Assembly: GCA_014529385.2 (NCBI GenBank)
Contig: CM043952.1
Span: forward strand, 153,325,057 to 153,389,056
From: Adiantum capillus-veneris
Taxonomy: Eukaryota > Streptophyta > Polypodiopsida > Polypodiales > Pteridaceae
Length of the DNA stretch: 64,000 bases
Direction: 5' to 3'
How positions within the stretch are numbered: position 1 is the first letter of the stretch; the number at the start of each line of letters is the position of its first letter. Under the pieces are notes generated by a model. It ran no database searches, was not told where the DNA came from, and was given only the letters and a program-made list of their open reading frames with translations. The position numbers and the translations under genes are program-made. Positions 1 through 9,992 of this stretch are shown piece after piece.

Positions 1-59
1 GATCAAGGGTTGGAATATATGTATAAATAAATCTATTTATTTTTGGTTAGCCATGGGAT

Positions 60-300
60 ACAACATAAATGTACAATGGTGTGTATATTCCTCAACAAAA
101 TGGTGTTGCAAAGAGGAAAAACATGTCTCTCATAGAGATTGCACAAAATGTAAGGTCAAAATTCAAGCTATGCCACATGAATTTTGGCTTGGGCCTATCC
201 TGTGTGCTGCATATGTACTAAATAGGTGCCTCACTTAACACTAGAATGGTAACCTAACAGGACATAAAAGTGTCCTTTCAAGGTTTTGGGAAAAAATTCC
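60..300 (+). pseudogene. Copia integrase fragment (relic)
   Basis: Around 85-150 a plus-strand frame reads PQQNGVAKRKNMSLIEIA, the C-terminal part of the Ty1/Copia integrase core. Family members have AER where this copy has AKR, so the catalytic Glu of the D-D-E triad is changed to Lys. The next motif (PHEFW...CAAYVLNRC) lies in another frame at about 170-235, so at least one frameshift separates them. A stop follows at 236-238. No LTR, reverse transcriptase or gag is visible beside it, and the fragment is cut by the left window edge. Confidence 0.75.
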
Positions 301-796
301 AAAACCATAGTAGATCCACTCATTTTGAAAAATCCTTTCATGAGCTTATAGTTCAATAACTACTACATATCGAAAAAATGAGAAACTTGTAATTTTTCTC
401 ATCCCTTGGTCACTACAAGACTCCAAAGTTGATGGACTAGTGCATTTTACCCAAAACAGCAATTTGCATATAAATAAGAGTGGAGATTTTTGTAGGACAT
501 GACAAAATGCCCCATTAACTTCAATGGATTGGTGACCAAAACATATGGTTGCTTTTACCTCATACACAAAAACTTATCTACTACCATGAAAATGACATGT
601 TCTTAGGTATTATAAGTGTTTGTGTAAGATTATAAGTGTTTGTGCAAGAAAGCTTTCATGTGGTTTTTTCTTTTACAACCCAAAAATGGATTTTTTAACA
701 CATATCAAATTGAGATGCCAAAAGTGCAATCTTGTGGACATGGTGGTATCAAGTCAAAAGTAAGATAATGAGATTTGATGAATGAAAACAAGCAAG

Positions 797-799
<3 letters not shown>
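301..799. other. unassigned non-coding stretch
   Basis: AT-rich sequence between the integrase relic and the following microsatellite. I see no protein family, terminal repeat or RNA gene in it. The frames present are short and lack recognisable motifs. Confidence 0.5.

Positions 800-851
<52 letters not shown>
800..851. repeat. (CT)n followed by (AT)n microsatellite
   Basis: A CT-dinucleotide run (about 800-818) passes directly into an AT run (about 819-851). Open frames across it are artefacts of the repeat. Confidence 0.95.
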
Positions 852-853
<2 letters not shown>

Positions 854-990
854 TTGGCATACGTGTGTGGATAAAGACCAGTGGATGTCGTCCAACTAAA
901 CTGGCCCTATTCTTATAATTTTTTTTTACTAACCCTTGTACTATGTATACAAAATAAAGAAGCCCACACACCTTCTACACACAATGTGAT

Positions 991-1300
991 TGATGGTGCT
1001 GAGAGGTGGAGTGTGAAAGAGGGTATGAGAGAAGGGGAAGGGATGCAGAGTACACATAGTTCTTTTGGTGGAGCTAGTGAGAGCAATGCTCTCTTTCTCC
1101 TTATTTCCTTTATGACCAAAGAATAGACTAATGGGCGCCTAGCCATGGCCACTGGCCACTTGGCCTAAAACCCAACAATCTCGTATTTGAAGGCCAATGT
1201 GGCCCAAGGGGCTAAAGAATGTATGGGCTACTATGTACAAATGTACAAAATCATGAAGCATGAGAGTCTCTGCCCTTAGTTAATGGCTCGCTATCGAGAA
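991..1300 (-). mobile_element. Copia-type 3' end: LTR (991-1177) plus internal tail
   Basis: On the minus strand, the tail at about 1300-1178 (containing TTTTGTACATTTGTAC and CATTCTTTAGCC) matches the tail of Copia-3 at about 56210-56285. It ends in a short purine-rich tract at 1191-1178 and is followed by TGTTGGG at 1177, the usual LTR start. The LTR then runs to TGATGG (991 on the plus strand, ..CA on the minus). Its distal 125 bp resemble the LTR beginning at 22921, including the shared block near 1060-1090 (TTCTTTTGGTGGAGCTA). This is either a separate copy or the displaced 3' LTR of Copia-2. Confidence 0.7.
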
Positions 1301-3566
1301 ATTTGCGGTCTTGTCAGGAAAGCACCGGGCTTATGGCTGTGAGAGTTTGTGAGAGAACTCAACAAAAACTATATAAAGGAGTTAAACCATAGATGCCATG
1401 AAGACTAGGGTTTGGAAAGAAGTGCAATCAAAGAAGACCCACTCTTTCTCTCTTGCACTCACACACACAAAGAAAGAACACAAAAGAGAATGTCAAAACA
1501 ACACAAAGATGAAAACACCAAGGCTATGGTCATATAGTATCATGGGTAATATGAAAGGGTTAATAGATGAATTAATGGCATTCAATCTTGGCTGACCAAA
1601 TAGGCTACGAATTGTTCTTTGGAATTGTAGTTTTGTGCTTACCATAATATATATATTTTGTGTAGTGATTGGGATTAATTGTGTGTACAAATCCTCTTGG
1701 TTCATAGCAAAATAACTACTCTTACGTCAAAAGAAAAGTTATAGTCTATGAGAGGTAGTATGATGGGATCCGGTGATAGAAGTATTTCATTGAGCCTTTC
1801 TGGGCCAAAGAGAAACACTATACGTTGTTGAAAGTGTATTTTACGGCTAATCCATACGTTAATTCTAATAGATCGTACAGAGTGAAAGCGATAGAAATTA
1901 TCATCATGTGGGTTATTCATCTAGGATAGTATGTGAGAAATGTAGATATGAGAGAAGAGAAGGGAAGAGAAGAGAGGAGAGTTTCCCTCCCAAGCCCTAT
2001 TCTTGCCCGTAGGCAATAAGGATACTACGGGGAGAGATGTACCTGTAGCAAGGAGAACCTAAAATTTGTAGAGAGGATGAATTACTAAGAGTGAGAGAGA
2101 TAGGTTTGGTTAAGGAGACGAGATTAGATATATATACATGTTGGATTAGAGATGAAAAAGAAAACAACAAGAAATCAAGAAAACATCAATGTAGACCACA
2201 TCTTACTTGACAAACCCTTTGGCACCATTATTGATGGAGAGAGAAGAAGAGTGGAGAATTCCACTTTGATTGATACACCAAGTGCAAGACCTTCTTTGAT
2301 TAGAGTTGATCTTCCAAGGTTAGCTTGTTGCAAGAATGGCTAGTCTTCTTCTAGGAGAAAGTGTAGGCCTAGGCTTCTGTTAATGGCTAAGTACAATTTG
2401 GCATTACTACTCACTCCCTCATGAATTCCTCTCATCAATGGCTTGAATGCTTGAGTTCTTTTCAAGGAATAAGAGGTCCCCTTTTATAGGTGAAGGGAAC
2501 CCCCAAGGGTTTACATAAGAAGAGAAGAGCCAGTGTGAACAGTAACTGGAAAAGTTGGAAATGAGTTGTCCCTGCATGATGTGGGCAGACTGGGGTCCAG
2601 TATTTTGATCATATCTCCTCAACCGTGGCTCCAAATAAAAAAGAAAAAATATGGGCAAAAACTTCAGCTCATTACCTACGACTTCCTTTTTAAATGCATT
2701 TTCCAATTCGGATTGGAACCTTGTGAAAAAAAAAACATCAAAATAGGGTCCATTTCTGGTAGCAAAAGTCTTCCTGTGGTCCCCTTAGCCTAGACTTTCA
2801 TTTGATTCCAAAGGACACCTCATGCCATATGAAAGCATGACTTTTCTCCTTGACAAAGCTTTGTAATCATGCTTGCAATAATGCATTAAAATAAGTGTAT
2901 CTTTGAAATCATGCCACCTAGTGTCCCACTAGGATTTGATTCCCCCCTAGTAGCTATTTAAAAAGAAATATAAGAAAAATATGAAAAATACATAGAATAT
3001 ATATATATATATTGGAGTTTACCCTAGATATAGGATCTAGCTAGGGTGTGAGATGATAATGAGATAGTAAAAATAAAGAATCAATGCTTTTTGCCCCAAG
3101 TTAAAGAGGCGGAGCTATTGACGCTTTTCCCATAGTATTTTCTTATGGTAAAGTAAGAATAGGTTACCCTTGAGATAAATAATAAGATAAGATAGAAGGC
3201 TTATTATTATACTTAAATATGCATATGTACATTATAGAAAATATAATTATGTATCTAAAAAATTACAAGATAACTCTTGTAGCATGTGTTCCCACTATGT
3301 ACGTGTCACAGCACGACATCGCGCCTCAAGCCATACCACACTTAAAACCTACTTGCAGTACACTCCTTCCTAGCACCCAGATCATTAGATTTCAGTATCC
3401 ACCATGATTTCCCTCTTTAGTGAGCCCTCTTCTCTTGCCTTGTGCCTCTCTTCTTTGGGTTGCCTTTAATGGTGCTTCTATCCTCTGTTTGGGTTGATTG
3501 TCAATTATTACCTTTAATTGCATAATTGTTGTGATTGTTCACACAACCCTAGTGCTAACCCTTGCC
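1301..3566. other. unassigned 2.3-kb intergenic or insertion sequence
   Basis: No coding family is recognised. The Copia-related 3' tail stops at about 1300 and related 3' sequence reappears at 3567-3588. The interval could therefore be a further insertion splitting one Copia 3' end, but I could not find convincing inverted ends or a target duplication. It contains AT-rich tracts (about 2990-3015) and a purine-rich stretch at 1940-1980. Confidence 0.4.
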
Positions 3567-3588
3567 TAGCTTCACCCTACGCCCATCC
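3567..3588 (-). mobile_element. Copia-2 3' fragment left of the 12.8-kb insertion
   Basis: TAGCTTCACCCTACGCCCATC matches, with one mismatch, the reverse complement of the Copia-3 tail at about 56176-56200. The continuation of that tail (TCTCTATGC...) lies 12.8 kb away at 16394, directly after the right terminus of the CATTAGG element. These 22 bases are therefore the displaced other side of the insertion site. Confidence 0.7.
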
Positions 3589-3621
3589 CATTAGGAGAAA
3601 GCTGGACTCAATTTTGGGCCT
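3589..3621 (+). repeat. left terminal inverted repeat of the 12.8-kb element
   Basis: Begins CATTAGGAGAAAGCTGGACT. Against the reverse complement of 16361-16393 it differs at only three of 33 positions (14, 23 and 33). Confidence 0.85.
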
Positions 3622-3951
3622 TTCAGTTCTAAAGAGAGAGTGGAGCTCGACCAATGAGGAAGAGGCTAACGTTACATTGAAAATCGACATTTTGGAGTCA
3701 AGCTCTTTTTAAAAAAAGGGAGGAAATTTTATTTTGGTTCATCAAATTGCACAATTTCACACTTTCAAGGCATAAATACCGTAAGTCGTACTAACTATGT
3801 ACCGAGGAATTTCAGAACTTTCATTGAAGACTCTATCTAGTACTTTGTTCCCGCCCAAATATGACTTTGAGTACCTCTACTTCCCTCTCAAAACTTCTTC
3901 CCTTTTTTATATTTGCGCTAACCTTTCTGTGTATTCATTCTATTGCACACC
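3622..3951 (+). other. 5' subterminal region of the 12.8-kb element
   Basis: Non-coding sequence between the left terminal repeat and the first start codon at 3952. It holds an A/G-rich stretch (3709-3730) and probably the promoter of the first plus-strand gene. No repeat array of the kind found further inside is present here. Confidence 0.4.
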
Positions 3952-5275
3952 ATGTCTACTTCTCGAAGGCCTAGCACTACCATTGACTCTGTTAGCATTT
4001 TTAACAGCTATACTACAGACGATCAAGCATGGATTCCATCTCGTATAACTATCGGAAGTTGGGTTCTACTGCAAACTAGGAGGAGGAAGAGGAGGCAACG
4101 CAATGATTTCGTGGAGGCTTTCAAGGGTCAAGTTAAAGAGTTTAAAGTGTGTGCACAAAGCAAGCGGGTGAAAGAGGTCCTCATACAACATGCTTTCTAG
4201 CATGCAGACTTAAGGTTGCAAACATCTCCTCCAAGTTTTCCAAGGCATCGACCCAACTGTAAGTTATATCAGCATCTCGCTTAGTGCATGATTATATTCG
4301 AATATTAAGTGGTGGATATCATCTTTGGTATGTTTCAGATATTTATCCATCGAATAGGACAGACTGGCAACCGGTTGAAAGTATAGTTGGGATTTTTGAT
4401 CCTTTCCATGCATTTATTGGTGAGCAAATGTACCGAGGAAGACAACACAAGGAACTTGTAGATAATGAAATTTTCTTTTATGATATGTCATATGTGGAAT
4501 CGAGAACTTCCATTGGTTGGGGTCGTGTAGCTCCTTTGTCACTTCCATCCTTAGACAACAAGGATTGGTCCCTGCCTACTGCGCAAACTAGTGAAAGCTT
4601 CAGGAATAAGTTGTTTCAGGATATCCAAAAGTCCCTCAAGTATTAAATTGCCACAAAAATAGTTCGGCTCGCACTATTTATGCCTCTTGAAGTGTTTGCA
4701 GATTTTTTCTTCGATGAGCAAATAAGAACTACCGCAACAATGTTCACTTTCAAGTCTGAGAGCTGTTTGGACTTTTTAGATGATAATTGGGATAGGAAAC
4801 AATCACAGAACAAAATCTGTATTTTGCAAAAGAAGTCCATCATTTGCAAGTTCATTATAAGCTCTCAAAATTTCTTAGTATCGTTTTACTATATTAGATA
4901 TCATCTTCTTAGTGGGTAGCTTATTCCACTCGACCAAGATACAGAGAACAGTCTCGAGAACAAACCTTTATCAATGGAGCTCTACTTTCGAGACAACCTA
5001 CTTACTATGATGGAGACAATGTCAAGCACAACTCTGGCACAACTCAGGATAGATCTTACATGTGAAGAACTTCCACTTTTTCCGGAATTGTATGCATTCA
5101 GTCTCAACAATGGAAAGGTGCTTTCTAAATCGATAAATTTTGATTGTCTTTAATACACTATGACTGAATCTAACTTTTTTCTTCTTTTTAGATTCCAAGG
5201 CGCAAGGAGAAAACCACATTGTGCAAGGAGTCACTAACAAATACACTTCACTTAATTGCTTCCACCGGAAGCTAG
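3952..5275 (+). CDS. multi-exon gene of unknown function in the 12.8-kb element
   Basis: Several consecutive plus-strand coding segments look like exons of one gene. MSTSRRPSTT... runs 3952-4199 and is very basic near residues 45-52. Further segments lie at about 4275-4645, 4680-4860 and 4927-5117. The last intron is convincing: donor AAG/GTGCTT at 5118 and acceptor TTTTTAG at 5191 join in phase 0, and the final exon ends with TAG at 5273-5275. The earlier joins are not resolved and may include lesions. I recognise no domain. It converges on the H3/ULP1 gene, whose stop codon is at 5636. The position next to the left terminus suggests an element-encoded protein rather than a host gene. Confidence 0.45.
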
Positions 5276-5635
5276 GTCACATACCTTGTGCACGCAAAGA
5301 GCTTTGATGCAATGCAAACCATGATGTACTCTTCAAAATGACTAATGCACATATATTTTTTGGCGGTCAAACAATGTTTCAAAAATGTACATTTTCAATG
5401 TTTCAAAACTTTACATATTGTGTTGTTTCTGTCAAGAGTAATTTGCTCCCTTTCCCTGCTACTGTCCTCTCCCCCGGTTTGTGCCACTCGTCCCTTGCCC
5501 TCTGCTCCGGTTGCTGCTACCTCTGCCTCTGGGGACGCTGGTCTCGGGCATCCTTTCGCGTCGCTCGAAATCATGGGCCTCTTCCATGGCTTCCCATGCT
5601 TCTTGCACCTGTGAAGCTTCCCGCTGTTCTTGCTC
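5276..5635. other. spacer between two convergent genes
   Basis: Lies between the TAG of the plus-strand unit (5273-5275) and the TAA of the minus-strand H3/ULP1 unit (5636-5638). It is pyrimidine-rich from 5430. I see no gene here; frames through it are low-complexity. Confidence 0.5.
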
Positions 5636-7600
5636 TTACCGTCGATGTGCAGCCCATTCCTCTACTTCTGCGGTGTCCGCATAATATTGGTGTATTGCTT
5701 CTTGCATATTTCGAACTTCTTCTTGAGTCTGATTGTGGCGTTGCGTCATTTCGTTAATGCGAGCCTCTTCGAACTCGTCAGCTCTCGCCGCTTCCTCTCT
5801 TGTGCGTCTGTTTACCGAGATTATAATATGCTGGATGGCCATTACAGAAAAATGTCGCACATCGTTGTTGGTGTAGTTATGTAATCGAAGTTCCTGTAGA
5901 AGTGTGATACAGACATCTGTTGCTTCATACATACGTTGCAGCAAACAATAAAACAGTAGATTACTTACGTTCGGTATACCCATAATTTGACTGATGAGCA
6001 ACACGGCATTCAAACCGGTTCGCCAGCCACAGCTATAGTCATCAGTCTGCGTGGGCACGGTTACCCGTTCGTGCTTGACTACATTTCCTAGATCATGTTC
6101 AAACAAAAGATGCTCTACACAACATACAAGTTTTTTCGCGGCACTACATACATAACCACTTGAGTCAGCAACACATTGCAAAGAGACACTACACTACTTT
6201 CCAAATGTACCCAAATGGACCTTACGTCTTTACACGACCGTGAAACGCCCTGCTTTGCCCTGAGTTTACGTAGTAAACAATCTTAGCTTCCATGTCAAAT
6301 AACATCAGACTCCAATGATCACTAGAAAGACACCATCAAAGATGAGGAGAGATTCGCAATGCAAGATGTTTTTTACAAGGCAAGAAAATACTCACGATTG
6401 ATTGTACGCAGTGACCAGAAAGCGCGCTAGATCAAAGTTGACTCTGCTAAACCAGTTCATCAGACTCAAAAAGGAAACTGAGTTGTTCTGCAGATAAGGC
6501 GATATCAACGGATCTATTACGTATACTTTCTCTTGAACCTCAGGGGGCAGAAGCGAGACAGCGTGGCTAACATGAACAAATGGCAAAGATTAGACTTGAA
6601 CACCAAGTGAGTCAATACCGAGCAAGTGGGGCATCTATCGAATTCCATACGCCACTGATTCGCTTGGTATTGACCCATGTCTTGGCTGAAATGAAGAAGA
6701 ACTTGAGGACTACCGCAAAGACATGGGTCAATACCGAGCGAGTCAACGACGGATTCCCAATTCCATAAGCAACTGACCTGCTTGGTATTGACCCATGTCT
6801 TTAAGGTAGTGAGCCATTATAAAGAAAAACTTGGCAACTCCAACAGAGACATGGGTCAATACCGAGCGAGTAGTACAAAAATCCAATTTCATTAGCCACT
6901 GTCTCGCTTGGTATTGACCCATGTCTCGGTAGAGACCCATTTAATGAGCATAAGAATTAAAGAGCATGTGAAGTACAACAAAGCAACATTGACGACCTCA
7001 TTTGTTGCGAGCGAGTCGGTGAAATTGCGCATGCACATGAAGTCTACATTATCGAGGTTGGTAATGCAGGCCTCCTCTGACCTTGCAGGCAGCTGTATGT
7101 GCGCATGCAGAGGCGCTGAGCTCAACAAAATTCTCAACTCCTCTTCATTCTCCTCGTTGATTTGCTCTAAAATAATTGACTCAATTGATACGTTGGATGG
7201 CCCTTGTGATGCAGAGCCTTGCCCTTCCCTTTCTTGAGCTGGCTCCCTGGCTGCCTCAGGCTCCTCCCTAACAGCCTCAGGCTCCTCAGGCTCCAGATCA
7301 TTTTCCTTCAATATTGGTTGCTCCATAGATGCCTCAGGCTTCACCCTGACCTGCTCTTGTCCCTCATCATCCACGATGGGCTGCGGATCCTCCATGACTT
7401 GCTCATTTTGGTGTCTAGCTGGCTCCTCGATAACTGTCTCTGTTTCTTCCATGACTGCTTTGGGGTCCACTCTGGCTTGCTCTTGGCCCTCTGTAGCTAT
7501 CTCAGACTGCCCATCTGTGTCGTTTCTCTTTGGTGTTTGTTTCAGCCCTAGACGGCTCTGTCTGACGTGCACGAGGATGGAGAGGGGGGATGTTGAGAAT
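5636..7600 (-). pseudogene. ULP1-like (C48) cysteine peptidase with acidic N-terminal segment
   Basis: Reading down the minus strand: an acidic Glu/Pro/Gln-rich segment (about 7560-7130) with repeated EEPEA-type units; then DNVDFMCMRNFTDS and NEVVNVALLYF (about 7060-6970), placed like the start of a ULP1 domain; an intron holding the 120-bp repeats; an exon ending at 6396 (donor GTGAGT) with a His in SHAVSL and an Asp in VYVIDP; and an exon with PTQTDDYSCGW around 6023-6055, the Gln and nucleophile Cys of C48 peptidases. A short intron follows (donor GTAAGT at about 5968), then a charged coiled-coil tail ending HRR at 5639. C48 enzymes process or remove SUMO or similar modifiers, and ULP1 domains are known in some plant DNA transposons. 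The usual HW is HA here. The frame differs from that of the upstream H3 domain, so at least one indel or an unseen intron lies near 7500-7600. Confidence 0.75.
6590..6930. repeat. tandem array A, about 120-bp period, inside the ULP1 gene intron
   Basis: GCTTGGTATTGACCCATGTC recurs at about 6662, 6780 and 6906 (spacings 118 and 126 bp). Its reverse complement, GACATGGGTCAATACCGAGC, lies between the copies, so each unit contains an inverted pair of about 23 bp with a central spacer. The array occupies what must be an intron of the peptidase gene. Confidence 0.9.
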
Positions 7601-7649
7601 ATCCATGGTTCTACTATCCCGGATAGGCACTGGCTGAAGCAGCCCATCG

Positions 7650-7975
7650 TAGCGGAAACGAAGCCTATGAAGAGTATCAAAATCCCGCGGCATGATAGTG
7701 ACGCGGTGTGCATGGGCAGCCAGGATATATCCATCGCTGAAGAATTCCACGAGGTAGTCTTCAGCAATTTCTTGAAGGCAGAGGAGTGCACTGCTGGCCC
7801 ATCGCATGCCGACTCTCCACTGCTCGCAATTCTCCCGCACTACTCGCTGGAAAGGGAGACGTGGAATAGCAGGTTGAACGTGTCATTCTATCCTGCGCAG
7901 CTCTTGCAGTACACCTCTGTGCGCCTCATATCGGCGTCTTCTTGCTTGAGCATTCAAAGATTCACCTGTTGCCCT
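7650..7975 (-). pseudogene. histone H3-like histone-fold domain
   Basis: The exon begins after the acceptor TTTGTAG (7980-7976). One frame reads RRRRYEAHRGVLQELRRIE, a TGA stop at 7885-7883, then RLPFQRVVRE, RWASSALLCLQE, EDYLVEFFSD and HAHRVTIMPRD. By hand this aligns without a gap to canonical histone H3 from Tyr41 to Arg131, with 39 of 91 identical positions including LPFQR, SSA, LQE, YLV, HA.RVTIMP and D123. It covers the alphaN, alpha1, alpha2 and alpha3 helices, and loop 1 has canonical length. The stop falls exactly on the Lys56 equivalent. The N-terminal tail would be short and lacks the ARTKQTARKS-type sequence. An acidic segment and a ULP1 domain follow on the same strand, so this is probably the N-terminal module of one fused gene. 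A divergent H3 variant captured by a transposon is the best reading. Confidence 0.88.
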
Positions 7976-8035
7976 CTACAAATACAATAACACCAAAAGA
8001 CAATTCATTTGTCAGCACAAGGGACTTCAGATTTA

Positions 8036-8450
8036 AGAAAAGGTCAGTACCAAGCGAAAAGATGGATAGGAAAGAGTTGCCTTGCCTTATTTGCTCGGTA
8101 GTGACCTCAGAAAATAGTAATGGTGGACATGACTTATATTTTCTGAGGTCACTACCGAGCGAATAGGTGCATAGGAAAGAGTTTGCCTTGCCTTATTCGC
8201 TCGGTAGTGACCTTAGAAAATAGTAATGGTAGACATGACTTATATTTTCTGAGGTCACTACCGAGCGAATAGGTGCATAGGAAAGAGTTTGCCTTGCCTT
8301 ATTCGCTCGGTAGTGACTTCAAAAATAGTAATAGCAGATCACTTACATTTTCTGAGATCACTACCAAGCGAACAGGTTTGCAACCCCTGCAACAAAATAC
8401 CTTATTTGCTGGGTGGTGACCTCAGAAAAGTGTACAAGCAAGCGAACAGG
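8036..8450. repeat. tandem array B, about 105-bp period
   Basis: GGTCA(C/G)TACC(G/A)AGCG recurs at 8042, 8147, 8253 and (variant) 8356, giving spacings of 105, 106 and 103 bp. Each unit has a long inverted repeat: ATTCGCTCGGTAGTGACCT on one side and AGGTCACTACCGAGCGAAT about 60 bp later, extended by AGAAAATA/TATTTTCT. This makes a stem of roughly 28 bp with a short loop. Confidence 0.92.
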
Positions 8451-8666
8451 TTTGCATCCGCTGATACAAAATACCAATGTGAAGGAGATCTTAAATCGAT
8501 GCGGTTCTAACTGTCATGTCGTTCCCTCCCATCACCTCCCCTAATATCGGGGGGATGGTACCATTGATTCTCTCTCCCACGTCCACCTCTCATGAAACCT
8601 CATGGCAGTACCACCCCTCACAGACCACTCACTCATAAGCCAGAGCCTAGGCTCTTCTTTTTAGGC

Positions 8667-9235
8667 ATGTCTAAAAGTCTATTTAAGAAGCAGTTGTTTC
8701 AAAACCGCCCTCAGGGTTTCACAGAACGACTAAAAGAAGCTTAGGATAGTGGCGATGCCTTTCCAAGGTATACTCCGATAGCGCCAGCAACACCGCATCT
8801 GGGCCCTCCTCATGAGGTCCCCCCTTGGCCCTCCCCTGATGTTACCTTTAATGTTCTCGACCGACACAGCTCGGGAGTGGCTTCTATCAACACGGGAGTC
8901 AATTCTCGAGGTAAGCCGCTGGTAATTCTTTGCTTTCTGCTCCCAATTTCCAAGCTCCTAGTTTGAAGAGCTTACTTGCTAAATGCTCTGTGCAAGATGC
9001 TAGCCTGAAGCTGCAGCAAATGTTGATCGTTAGGCAGAGGGTCTCAATCCTTAGAAACTCTCTGGAAGCAAGAAGGCCTGAAGACATGCAGTGATTGCTC
9101 GCCGAGAATGGCTCTATGGAGGCAATCATTAATTGGATTCAGGAAATAAAGGATGAAGTGCTTGAGCTAGCCAGTAAATATGAGGAATCCATTAACTTTG
9201 CAAACAGGCTTTGCGAAGAGATAGCCTGGCTGTGA
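8667..9235 (+). pseudogene. coiled-coil protein of unknown function, two internal stops
   Basis: An ATG at 8667 opens MSKSLFKKQLFQNRPQGF..., with a TAG after residue 25. A proline-rich stretch follows (PHLGPPHEVPPWPSP). A donor CGAG/GTAAGC at 8910/8911 and acceptor CAAG at 8954 join in phase, though the 44-bp intron is very short for a plant. The second exon is leucine- and glutamate-rich (KSLLAKCSVQDASLKLQQ ... EIKDEVLELASKYEESIN) with a TGA about two thirds through, and ends TGA at 9233-9235. The heptad-like pattern suggests a coiled coil. It lies between arrays B and C on the strand opposite the H3/ULP1 gene. I recognise no family. Confidence 0.5.
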
Positions 9236-9332
9236 AGAAACCCCCGGAAATTAATAGGCCACTCTTTGTAAAGTCTGAAGTGTTTTCTAACTCAAACCCG
9301 GTGTTCAGTTGTAATTTTGTTTCTTTCTTATA

Positions 9333-9977
9333 AAATCAAAAGGCGTATTTGGCAAAAGAAAACCCTAAATCCGCAACAAACAGGGGTTACCTTCCCCTTA
9401 TTTGCTTAGTATTGACCTCTGTACTAGCAGACATCACTTAACTTTTCTTTTGGTCAGTACGAAGCGAATAGGGCCCTTCGGACTAAGTGACCTTACCTTA
9501 TTCGCTTGGTACTGACCAACTACACAAAATACAAGCACACTGGACCGAAATCAAAACGCGTATTTGGCAGAAGAACGCCCTAAATCCGCAACAAGCAGGG
9601 GTTACCTTCCCCTTATTTGCTTAATATTGACCACTGTACTAGCAGACATCACTTAACTTTTCTTTTGGTCAGTACCAAGCGAATAAGACCCTTCGGACTA
9701 AGTGACCTTACCTTATTCGCTTGGTACTGACCAACTACACAAAATACAAGCGCACGAGACCAAAATCAAAAGGCGTATTTGGCAAAAGAAAACCCTAAAT
9801 CCGCAACAAGCAGGGGTTACCTTCCCCTTATTTGCTTAGTATTGACCCCTGTACTAGCAGACATCACTTAACTTTTCTTTTGGTCAGTACCAAGCGAATA
9901 GGGCCCTTCGGACTAAGTGACCTTACCTTATTCGCTTGGTACTGACCAACTACACAAAATACAAGTGCACAGAAGGG
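9333..9977. repeat. tandem array C, three 215-bp units
   Basis: AAATCAAA...GCGTATTTGGCA begins at 9333, 9548 and 9763, exactly 215 bp apart, with only scattered differences. Each unit contains the core in both orientations: TTATTTGCTTAGTATTGACC, then GGTCAGTAC(C/G)AAGCGAATA, then TTATTCGCTTGGTACTGACC. It also holds the palindromic spacer GGGCCCTTCGG that recurs in array D. Confidence 0.95.
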
Positions 9978-9992
9978 TAGTAAGTAGCATAC

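Noticed and set aside
7650-7975. The H3-like domain could be a centromeric CENH3
   Set aside because: Loop 1 has canonical H3 length, whereas plant CENH3 usually has extra residues there. Its place inside a transposon with ULP1 also argues against it. Phylogeny would be needed to be sure.
8036-9977. CRISPR-like repeat arrays
   Set aside because: Regular repeats with spacers, but the units are themselves near-identical tandem copies with inverted cores, in a eukaryotic transposon. There are no unique spacers and no cas genes.
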